Shown: piece after piece, positions 1 to 6,213 of the stretch
How positions within the stretch are numbered: the first letter of the stretch is position 1
Layout: each line of letters begins with the position of its first letter
Assembly: GCA_002342345.1 (NCBI GenBank)
Contig: DDPU01000031.1
Span: forward strand, 224-11,692
Length of the DNA: 11,469 nt
Direction: 5' to 3'
From: Verrucomicrobia bacterium UBA2460
GTDB lineage: Bacteria; Verrucomicrobiota; Verrucomicrobiia; Methylacidiphilales; Verrucolacustridaceae
The notes under the pieces: model-generated
Databases searched by the model: none
The model's input: only the letters and a program-made list of their open reading frames with translations
Told to the model about the DNA's origin: nothing
Made by a program: the position numbers and the translations under genes

Positions 1-350
1 TTGCGAAGATCCGCCGGGGGCTTTTGTATGCCCGGGACGGCCGGCGCCTGGGGCCCTGAGCCAGGAACAGCCGGAGGAGGAGTGGCGGAAGGGGTGGGAG
101 CCACCGGAACGGCAGGAGCCGGAGGGACCGGAGCACCTGGCGGCTTGGGAGGAGGGGTCAAACGCATGGTCTCCTTTTTCATCCCCGGAAGGGCACCGGG
201 AGGAGGAGGAACAGGCACCGAGGAAGGAATGCCTGCTGGTTTTGGTAAACCGGGAACGGGGATGGCCGGCTTGGCGATGGGCGCTGCCGAAGGAGGAACA
301 GGTATTCCCGGAGGCCTCGGAGGTGGAGGCGGAGGCGTGGGCAAAGACAT
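1..350 (-). CDS. Proline-rich hypothetical protein, N-terminal part (runs off the left edge)
   Basis: I do not recognise this gene. The visible 116 residues contain 46 prolines by my count, opening with a polyproline run (residues 6-11). Short segments rich in Pro, Ala, Val and Gly follow, with one charged patch, MKKETMRL, at residues 57-64. No hydrophobic signal or membrane segment is visible, and the tract looks intrinsically disordered. A folded domain may follow beyond the window. Codons follow the Pro reading frame cleanly; the opposite strand gives only a Gly-rich shadow. The start chosen is the ATG at 348-350, which has no Shine-Dalgarno sequence but lies next to promoter-like hexamers. 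The internal ATG at 180-182, opening the MKKETMRL patch, is a real alternative start. KKETxR-type patches in Pro-rich proteins remind me of verrucomicrobial hypotheticals, but this is recollection only. The gene lies 56 nt downstream of the PHP-GT4 gene on the same strand. Confidence 0.6.
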   Translation of the reverse strand, partial: MSLPTPPPPPPRPPGIPVPPSAAPIAKPAIPVPGLPKPAGIPSSVPVPPPPGALPGMKKETMRLTPPPKPPGAPVPPAPAVPVAPTPSATPPPAVPGSGPQAPAVPGIQKPPADLR

Positions 351-356
351 CCGAGA

Positions 357-385
357 AATAAATGAGAGAAAAGGCCTGGGGTCAA
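357..385 (-). promoter_or_regulatory. Candidate sigma70-type promoter for the proline-rich gene
   Basis: On the minus strand, TTGACC (380-385; 5 of 6 to the -35 consensus) and TTTATT (357-362; 4 of 6 to the -10 consensus) are separated by exactly 17 nt. A start site about 7 nt after the -10 falls on the ATG at 350, which would give a leaderless or nearly leaderless transcript. That fits the absence of a Shine-Dalgarno sequence. The pair lies in the only AT-richer stretch between the PHP-GT4 gene and the proline-rich gene. A chance match is possible. Confidence 0.35.
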
Positions 386-406
386 ATCATTTGCCACTAA
401 AGTTAT

Positions 407-2797
407 TCACAGAATGCCATCATTCCAAAATCTCTCAAAAGCCTCCCCCCATTCCCTTCCCCGGATTGTCCGGTTTCTGCGCTCCTCGCGGGAGCGAAAA
501 TCCATGGCTTGCGAAAATTGCGCCTGAATGGCGGCAACCCATGCGGCGGCGTTTCTCGGGACAACGCAACCGTCCGCGGGATCCCGCAGCAACTCCCGGG
601 GACCACCTTGCTCGGAAACAAGGACCGGCAGGCCAGAGGCCAGAGCCTCGAGGACCACATTCCCGTAGGTATCGGTGGTGCTGGGGAAGACAAAAAGGTC
701 GGCCGAGGCGTAAGCTTTGGAAAGCTCGGCACCGTGCAGGGGGCCAGTAAAAATTCCGTGAGGGACCCTCTTCTTCAGCTCAGGCAAATAAGGACCGTCC
801 CCCGTGAACGCAAAGGTCACCCCTGGTTCGGCCCTCATCCGAACGGCAACCTCCGCCAAAAACCCAAGTTCCTTCTCCTTGGAAATTCGACCCACATAAA
901 GAACCACCCGGCCCCTTGCCCCGCGCCTCTTCCAGAAATCATCTTCCCGGTGTTGAATCGAGAAAACCTCGGTCTCCAGCCCGCGGGGAAGAATGGCCAA
1001 ACGATCTCTCGGCAGGCCGTTTTCCGCCCAGCGCTCCAAATAGTGGGGGGAATTGACATAGACCCTGTCGACCTGGCTATGGAACCAGTTCATGAAATTC
1101 CAGGCGATTCCCTCCATCATCGGGTCATCACCGCTGAGAAAACGCGCATATTGGGGAAAGTCTGTGTGATAGATGGCGCTGACCCGCAGACCCAGCAGCT
1201 TGGCGGCCAACAGTCCGGTGAGCCCCATCGGCCCCGGAGTGCTCAGGATCAGTTCCGTGTAGCCGCGCCGGGCCACATGATCGATCACCTCCAGAATCGG
1301 GGGGAAACTCAGCTTCTGTAGCTCGTATTCCGGGATGGTGAACACACCGACTGGCGAAAAGTTAACCACCCCCTCTTCTGGCTTCAGATCCGGACGACTT
1401 GTCAGGATGGTCAAATCGGCTCCTTGTCTTCTCCCGACTGCTGCCATCGTCCGGATGGTTCGAGCCACCCCGTTGACATCCTCGAGCGTGTCGGTGAACC
1501 AACCCTTGCTTCTGTTCTGCATATCCGCGGGCCGAAAACCCGTCATCCGTTGCGCCACATTGCCCCACAGCTCCCGGTTCACACGCAGGGTGTGAAAGGA
1601 ATAAAGATAAGGGGCGGTGGCCAAGCCAAGCGGGAGAACCCCTGCCAAAGGTTCCAGTCCCGCCACCAGGTCCCCCCGCGTGGCCCGGTCGATAAACCGG
1701 GTCACAATCCGGAACCCAAGGTCATTGATGACCTTGGAAGCCAGACGAAAACTCCGCCGTTCGGGCGTCTTCTCCTCATCCAGAACTTTCTGGAGTGTTT
1801 TTTTGGTTTCGGGATTACCCAGATAGTGGGCCAGTTCCTTGCTCAACCCCCCCTCCGGAGCCTTCCAAAATTCGAGGATTTTCCCGCTCGCCACCATGTC
1901 AACCGCGGCCCTGGCTTTTTCCAGAAAGCCCATCTGTACGGGGTTTTCGCCCGCCAGGAAACGGTTGATAATGCGCAGGAGTAGTTCCGATCCGCGGGGC
2001 GCCCGGGAACCCACCCTCTCCCGCAGAAATTCGAAGAGGATGTGGAAGAGTCCGTTGACAAACCGCGCCGGATCGCCATCCGGGCCGTGCGGGATTCCCC
2101 GCCCCTCCATGACGCCGCGCAGGAAGCCTTGCGCGTCCTTCGCCCCGCAGACCTCGGTCCAAACCTGGCCGGCATAAAGACCGCAGTGATCGTTGGAACC
2201 GCCCACCCTCCCCTTTTTCCAGGGCTCCTTTCCGGGCGGTTCCAGATGATGGCGTTCGGCCATTTGCCGCATCTTTTCGGGGGTCAGAGCGTCCAGACAG
2301 AGCCGCACGACCTTGTGGGCAATCCCCGACCTGAGGCCGTTGATCGTCTCAAAAACGGGAAAAAGCAGGAGAAGTTTTTCAAAATGATCCGGGGTCATCC
2401 GACCGTCGACACTGATCAGGGGATGGGCGACGGCATGGGCGATTTCCTCGCGGCGAAGAAATGCTGCCAGCTCAAAAAGGTTGTGGCGAAGCCTGTCGAT
2501 TTCCCCGAATTGTCTCTCGTCCGGATTCCATGCAAGCAGGTGAACCTTGCACCGGTCCTCCGGAAAATAGCTGGTGATCTCCACCCCCGGGAAAAACCCC
2601 TCCCGGCCCCGCAACTCCCGTAGGGCGCCGAGGGAATTGTGATCCGTCAGGGTGACGAAATCGTGTCCCTGGCGGCGCAGCTGGTCGTAGAGTTGTTCCG
2701 GCCGGGAAAGGCTGTCCGGGACCCCGGCCTTGCGAAGGATCCACTCCGAAGGCCGGCCGGAATGCCGGGAATGAAGATGAAGGTCACACCTGGACAT
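407..2797 (-). CDS. PHP-domain / GT4 glycosyltransferase fusion protein
   Basis: This 796-residue protein has two enzymatic halves. Residues 1 to about 235 form a PHP-type metal-dependent phosphoesterase domain with the expected metal ligands: DLHLHS (5-10), TDHNS (51-55), GVE (71-73), AHP (124-126), E150 and SNDH (201-204). Residues 236-430 are an unassigned, probably helical segment with a hydrophobic stretch near 384-401. Residues from about 431 form a GT-B family 4 glycosyltransferase: FTDTLEDVNGVA (434-445), YHTDFPQY (543-550), LYVGRISKEKEL (633-644) and TDTYGNVVLEAL (708-719). D709 and E717 form a D-x7-E version of the usual E-x7-E. The GT half resembles MgtA/PimB/SqdX-like lipid glycosyltransferases, so a glycolipid or envelope glycan acceptor is plausible. 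The start ATG at 2795-2797 is preferred because it overlaps the upstream stop by 14 nt and opens directly into the PHP motif. An in-frame ATG at 2870-2872 would add 25 residues with no family-like sequence. The acceptor and the phosphoester substrate are unknown. Confidence 0.85.
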   Translation of the reverse strand: MSRCDLHLHSRHSGRPSEWILRKAGVPDSLSRPEQLYDQLRRQGHDFVTLTDHNSLGALRELRGREGFFPGVEITSYFPEDRCKVHLLAWNPDERQFGEIDRLRHNLFELAAFLRREEIAHAVAHPLISVDGRMTPDHFEKLLLLFPVFETINGLRSGIAHKVVRLCLDALTPEKMRQMAERHHLEPPGKEPWKKGRVGGSNDHCGLYAGQVWTEVCGAKDAQGFLRGVMEGRGIPHGPDGDPARFVNGLFHILFEFLRERVGSRAPRGSELLLRIINRFLAGENPVQMGFLEKARAAVDMVASGKILEFWKAPEGGLSKELAHYLGNPETKKTLQKVLDEEKTPERRSFRLASKVINDLGFRIVTRFIDRATRGDLVAGLEPLAGVLPLGLATAPYLYSFHTLRVNRELWGNVAQRMTGFRPADMQNRSKGWFTDTLEDVNGVARTIRTMAAVGRRQGADLTILTSRPDLKPEEGVVNFSPVGVFTIPEYELQKLSFPPILEVIDHVARRGYTELILSTPGPMGLTGLLAAKLLGLRVSAIYHTDFPQYARFLSGDDPMMEGIAWNFMNWFHSQVDRVYVNSPHYLERWAENGLPRDRLAILPRGLETEVFSIQHREDDFWKRRGARGRVVLYVGRISKEKELGFLAEVAVRMRAEPGVTFAFTGDGPYLPELKKRVPHGIFTGPLHGAELSKAYASADLFVFPSTTDTYGNVVLEALASGLPVLVSEQGGPRELLRDPADGCVVPRNAAAWVAAIQAQFSQAMDFRSREERRNRTIRGREWGEAFERFWNDGIL

Positions 2798-4238
2798 GTT
2801 CGGCGTATGAGACTGACCGATATCCCCGCGCCGACAACTCTTTGAGAAGGGTGCCCACTTGCCTGCGGACAAAGGGGACTTCCAGATCCATGGGATGAAG
2901 ACTCAAGCGCACCAAGCGTTGCCCGGAGCACAGGGCCTTCCAGACAGGATGCCATCCCCGAGCCAATCTCCGCCTCCATGGGGACCGGAGGCTGTAGGTC
3001 CCCGCCCAAGCCCGATCACGACGCCCCTCCGCAAGATGAACCACTTCCGTCAGGTGACAAGTATAGGCGAAGCCCTTTTGACGCAGGATCTTTTCGGTGG
3101 AAGGACCATGGAGCCATCCGGGAGCCACAAATCCCCTTGCCTGCCAACCGTGGCGCCCCCAGATGGCCAGGGCCCGCCCGATGCGTGACTCTGCTTCCGC
3201 CGAATCGAGGCGGAAGAATTCCGCCTCCCGGTCCGTGTAAATTCTCGTCCAGAAGAACGATTCCTCCGGCAGGCCGGATCGATCGTGAAAATACCCATGG
3301 ATGGCCAGATCATGCCCCTCCCGCTCCCAGCGCGACAACTGCTCGAGACTTTCGCCACAGCTCTCGATTCCCCGCCCGTGATGATACTCCGGGATCACAA
3401 GGATGGAGGCACTCCCCGGGCAGGCCTGCAGACAAAATTCCAGCTGTTCGGCGATCTGTGCCCGGCTTCCGGGATGGAAATCGTGCAGCGAAAGCAGGAG
3501 TTTTCTTTCGATTCGCCCGTGTTTTCGCCCGCCCTTCCGATGCAGATCCTTTCCATACAGCAACGGGGATTCCGCAAGATCCTTCACCACGGTGCACAAA
3601 TGAACCTCCTCTTCGGAATAAGACCGGAATTTGGTCACTTTTTTGCGGTCGGTGACGCGGAACCCGTACCTTGCGAACATCCGTTCTCCGCGCCGCCCCC
3701 CGCGGGTAACCATTTGCCCGTAAACGCACCGGATTCCGCGGCGTCCCGCCGAGAGGAGAAACGAATCAATCAGGGACCGTGTTGCTGCGACGCTTCTCGC
3801 CCCGGGGAGGAGATTGATGTGAAAATGGGCCGCATTCCGGGGGGCGGACGGGGTTTCCCTGCGTCCACGAAACAACAGCCAAAGAAGGTATCGCCGCGTG
3901 GCCGGTCGATATCCGCCCAGACATCCCCGGAGCGCACGGACCAACCAACCGGGGATTTTTTTCAGAAGGTAGCGGCGACGGCGGTTTTCGTCGGAGGATG
4001 CAGTCAAATATCCCACCACCTCCCCGCTCCCGCTCTCGAGAACATGACAGTTTTCCGGTTCGGCATCGGTGTAGGGTGAGGTCAAAAAATCCGCAAACAG
4101 CTCCCGATCCTCAAAAACAGGATCGATCGGTGTGCCCAGAAATCCCGTATCCGCGCAAATTCGCCGGACCATGGGACGATCTTCTGCACGATACGGACGA
4201 ACAACAAATTCCCCCGGTTCGTCAGCCGGATCGGCCAT
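2784..4238 (-). CDS. GNAT-like acetyltransferase fused to DUF2334 polysaccharide deacetylase domain
   Basis: This 484-residue protein has two domains. Residues about 10-220 have the look of a GNAT N-acetyltransferase: FVVRPYRAED near the start, VVGYLTA (74-80), FHINLLP (139-145) and MFARYGF (187-193). The acetyl-CoA-binding loop after LLP reads GARSVAATR and lacks the usual R-x-x-G-x-G/A glycines. Residues about 246-484 match the DUF2334 branch of the NodB-like deacetylases: SLHDFHP (250-256) with the His-Asp pair, HGYFH (314-318), RGFVAPGW (368-375 region) and SLHPMDL (446-452). No signal peptide or membrane segment is evident, so a cytoplasmic role on a sugar or lipid-linked intermediate is likely. 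The start ATG is preceded by GGAGG with a short 3-nt spacer. The gene overlaps the upstream GT4 by 17 nt and the downstream PHP-GT4 by 14 nt. The domain assignments are firm for DUF2334 and moderate for GNAT; the substrate is unknown. Confidence 0.85.
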   Translation of the reverse strand: MADPADEPGEFVVRPYRAEDRPMVRRICADTGFLGTPIDPVFEDRELFADFLTSPYTDAEPENCHVLESGSGEVVGYLTASSDENRRRRYLLKKIPGWLVRALRGCLGGYRPATRRYLLWLLFRGRRETPSAPRNAAHFHINLLPGARSVAATRSLIDSFLLSAGRRGIRCVYGQMVTRGGRRGERMFARYGFRVTDRKKVTKFRSYSEEEVHLCTVVKDLAESPLLYGKDLHRKGGRKHGRIERKLLLSLHDFHPGSRAQIAEQLEFCLQACPGSASILVIPEYHHGRGIESCGESLEQLSRWEREGHDLAIHGYFHDRSGLPEESFFWTRIYTDREAEFFRLDSAEAESRIGRALAIWGRHGWQARGFVAPGWLHGPSTEKILRQKGFAYTCHLTEVVHLAEGRRDRAWAGTYSLRSPWRRRLARGWHPVWKALCSGQRLVRLSLHPMDLEVPFVRRQVGTLLKELSARGYRSVSYAEHVQV

Positions 4239-5376
4239 AAACCTCCATCTGCCGGGAGAATGTCCGTTCCCAGCTGAACTGTTCCTTCACAAAAAGCGAG
4301 GTCCTGACCCTTTCGTCCTCGTTCAGGAGGCCGGCCTTGCGGATCACCGCCCGCGCGAGGCCCAGCGAGTTCCGCTCCGGGGACCAGTCGGAAAGATTTT
4401 CCGCCTGTTCGTCCATCGCCCCGCCCCGAAAACCCACCACGGGGCACCCGCAAGCCTGGGCTTCCAGTAAAACCAGGCCGAATGTTTCCCATCGGCCCGG
4501 ATGGATGAGCAGGTCGGCCGCCCGGTACCAATCCGCCAGGTCCTCGGGTTTTTTGAGAAAAGGAACCCGCCGGATATGGGGATGATGCCGGAGAAACGCC
4601 TCCACCGTCCCCGTCATCTGACCATCCCCCACCATGACCCCGCACCATGGCTTTTTTTGTGCCTCCCCAATTTTTATCCAGGCGCGCAAAAGCAGGGCCG
4701 TATCCTTGTCGGGGGAAAAACGCCCAACATACAGAAAAACCGGCCGGTCAGCCGGAAGTCCAAGCCTTTTCCGAATTTCCCCGCGTTCCCCTTTGTTAAC
4801 GGGATGAAACACCGAGGTATCCACCCCCAGAGGAAGATGGATCAGTCCCCGGCATCCCCACCCATCAAGAACACGCATGAGATGCCGGCTGGCGACAAAA
4901 ATGCCCCGGCTGTTGAGCGCCATGTTGCGCAGATAGTCCCCAGCCACTTTTTCCACCCAACCGCGGGCCCAGCCTCCCGCAAACTTCAGGACCGTGCGCA
5001 GAAGGGCGTCGGGAAAATGGGAGTGGTAAAACATGAAAAAATTAGAGCCCCGGCGGTTGGCCCAGTTCCGCGCGATCATCGCCGCATGGTAGGGATCTCC
5101 GGCTTCCACCACTTGCGGATGCTCGTCGTGCAGAATTCGCAAAAGGGAGGGCAAATCGAGCATCCAGCGGTACCGCGAGGTCCGGTTGACCAAGGGACCC
5201 GCCACCGTCCATAACCGGGTCCTTCCCCCTTCCACCTGCTCGGTTTTTGCCCCGGGAACAATCATCAGGTGCTCGTGCGGGGTATGATCCCGGATATATT
5301 TCCGTTTGGCCTCCAAATAGGAGCGGACTCCGCCCCCGCGGGGAGAGTAAATCTGGGTGAGATCACAGACCTTCAT
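4222..5376 (-). CDS. Family 4 glycosyltransferase
   Basis: This 384-residue GT-B glycosyltransferase is of usual GT4 length. The N-terminal half opens with MKVCDLTQIYSPRGGGVRSY, a Gly-rich donor/acceptor loop typical of the family. MFYHSHFPD (115-123) and the LPLGVDTSVFHP hinge (181-192) follow. The C-terminal nucleotide-sugar domain carries FLYVGRFSPDKD (214-225), VMVGDGQ (247-253), and the ETFGLVLLEAQACGCPVV block with E297 and E305 forming the E-x7-E motif. It should transfer a sugar from a nucleotide donor to an envelope or lipid acceptor on the cytoplasmic side; donor and acceptor cannot be told from sequence. It is the first gene of a leftward three-gene overlapping unit. The ATG start has no clear Shine-Dalgarno sequence upstream, but the family-like N-terminus begins immediately, so I keep it. 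A CE4 deacetylase gene diverges from it across a 47-nt gap. Confidence 0.92.
   Translation of the reverse strand: MKVCDLTQIYSPRGGGVRSYLEAKRKYIRDHTPHEHLMIVPGAKTEQVEGGRTRLWTVAGPLVNRTSRYRWMLDLPSLLRILHDEHPQVVEAGDPYHAAMIARNWANRRGSNFFMFYHSHFPDALLRTVLKFAGGWARGWVEKVAGDYLRNMALNSRGIFVASRHLMRVLDGWGCRGLIHLPLGVDTSVFHPVNKGERGEIRKRLGLPADRPVFLYVGRFSPDKDTALLLRAWIKIGEAQKKPWCGVMVGDGQMTGTVEAFLRHHPHIRRVPFLKKPEDLADWYRAADLLIHPGRWETFGLVLLEAQACGCPVVGFRGGAMDEQAENLSDWSPERNSLGLARAVIRKAGLLNEDERVRTSLFVKEQFSWERTFSRQMEVYGRSG
4242..4246 (-). promoter_or_regulatory. Ribosome binding site GGAGG for the GNAT-DUF2334 gene
   Basis: On the minus strand GGAGG lies 3 nt before the ATG at 4236-4238, inside the last codons of the upstream GT4 gene. 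The spacing is shorter than usual, but the site supports this start and fits translational coupling across the 17-nt overlap. Confidence 0.5.
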
Positions 5377-5412
5377 GGAATGGCAACTTGAGAATGCCCC
5401 TTACCCTGCTAA

Positions 5413-5420
5413 AGAGGAAG
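5413..5420 (+). promoter_or_regulatory. Ribosome binding site that fixes the CE4 deacetylase start
   Basis: AGAGGAAG precedes the ATG at 5424-5426, with 5 nt between AGGA and the start codon. It decides the start in favour of 5424 over the in-frame upstream codon at 5388, which would place this purine run inside the coding sequence and put 12 extra residues before the signal peptide. Confidence 0.65.
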
Positions 5421-5423
5421 TCT

Positions 5424-6137
5424 ATGAGGCGGAATGATTTTCTCCGGATGCTCGCCATGGCCGGAGCCGGTCTGGCCGTCCCAGGGCGGGCCCAAAACGG
5501 CTCGGTCGGGGAGGCCGGCGAAGTGGAGATCAACCCCGCGTTCATCAATTCCGGGCCCGGTTTCGGCAACAAGCTGGCACTGACCTTTGACGACGGCCCG
5601 ACACCCGGCATCACGGAAAGGGTGCTGGCCGAGCTGAAAAAGAGGGACATGCGGGCAACCTTTTTCCTGATCGGCGCCAAGGTTGACGCCCGGCCGGATC
5701 TCGCCAGGCGCTTGGTGGACGAAGGCCACGATGTTGCCAATCATAGCTACACGCATCCACGGCTGTCCGGGATGAGCGATGCGGCGGTGGACAACCAGAT
5801 CACCAGGACCCAGGAAGCCATCGCACGGGCCACCGGGGTCACCCCTGTCTGGTTTCGCCCTCCCTATGGCGCCTTTCGGCGGGAACAGGGGCCTCTTGCC
5901 TCCAAACACGGGTTGGGTGTCGCCTATTGGTCGGTTGATCCCAAGGACTGGTCGCAACCCGGAAGTGCGGTCATCGCCCAAAGGGTCCTCGCTGCAAGCC
6001 AACCCGGTTCCATCATCCTGCTCCACGACCTTCACCCGCAGACCGCTGAGGCCGTGCCCGCCATTTTTGACGGCTTGATCAGCCGCTCCTTCGCCACCGC
6101 ACCCTTTCACAGTTTCGTCGGGTCCCCCTACGCCTAA
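5424..6137 (+). CDS. Exported CE4 (NodB-type) polysaccharide deacetylase
   Basis: This 237-residue enzyme removes acetyl groups from N-acetylated (or O-acetylated) polysaccharide such as peptidoglycan, chitin-like glycans or exopolysaccharide. All CE4 motifs are present: TFDDGP (54-59, catalytic base D56 and metal-ligand D57), HSYTH (107-111, metal histidines), RPPYG (145-149), SVDPKDW (170-176) and IILLHD (197-202). An N-terminal signal is visible: twin Arg at 2-3 followed by NDFLR, a hydrophobic AMAGAGLAV stretch, and GRA as a likely cleavage site around residue 23. This resembles a Tat signal with one extra residue between the Arg pair and Phe; Sec export is the alternative. The mature protein is therefore expected outside the cytoplasmic membrane. 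It is the only plus-strand gene, divergent from the GT4 cluster and convergent with the beta-helix acyltransferase. Exact substrate unknown. Confidence 0.93.
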   Translation: MRRNDFLRMLAMAGAGLAVPGRAQNGSVGEAGEVEINPAFINSGPGFGNKLALTFDDGPTPGITERVLAELKKRDMRATFFLIGAKVDARPDLARRLVDEGHDVANHSYTHPRLSGMSDAAVDNQITRTQEAIARATGVTPVWFRPPYGAFRREQGPLASKHGLGVAYWSVDPKDWSQPGSAVIAQRVLAASQPGSIILLHDLHPQTAEAVPAIFDGLISRSFATAPFHSFVGSPYA

Positions 6138-6155
6138 GACTCAGAAATCTTGGCA

Positions 6156-6171
6156 TTGCCCCGCCGGGCAA
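6156..6171. terminator. Perfect inverted repeat in a convergent gap (possible bidirectional terminator)
   Basis: TTGCCC-CGCC-GGGCAA forms a perfect 6-bp stem with a 4-nt loop. It can be extended by a GG/CC pair after a 2-nt bulge. It lies 18 nt after the CE4 stop and between two genes that converge. No T-run follows on either strand, so it is not a canonical intrinsic terminator. Confidence 0.3.
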
Positions 6172-6213
6172 CCGTGGCTCGTCCGCAAACTAGCAGCTGG
6201 CAAACGATCCGAA

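Noticed and set aside
647..673. Loss of the first catalytic Glu in the PHP-GT4 transferase half (D709 in place of Glu)
   Set aside because: TDTxGNVVLEA with Asp at this position is usual in the MgtA/PimB/SqdX-like branch of GT4, so this is a subfamily trait and not a defect.
1..750. Long plus-strand open frame with a Gly-rich N-terminal half
   Set aside because: It is the reverse shadow of the minus-strand proline codons (CCN read as NGG) and then runs antisense through the end of the PHP-GT4 gene, with no family-like sequence.
2798..2872. Upstream ATG (2870-2872) for the PHP-GT4 gene
   Set aside because: It would overlap the upstream gene by 89 nt and add 25 residues unlike PHP proteins. 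The ATG at 2795-2797 opens directly into the DLHLHS motif.
3285..4079. 264-residue plus-strand open frame antisense to the GNAT-DUF2334 gene
   Set aside because: Its sequence has no recognisable motif, while the minus strand carries clear GNAT and DUF2334 motifs. GC-rich DNA gives long antisense frames throughout this window.
5388..5415. TTGAGA-16 nt-TAAAGA as a promoter for the CE4 gene
   Set aside because: The -10 match is only 3 of 6 and overlaps the ribosome binding site, leaving no room for a leader that would contain that site.
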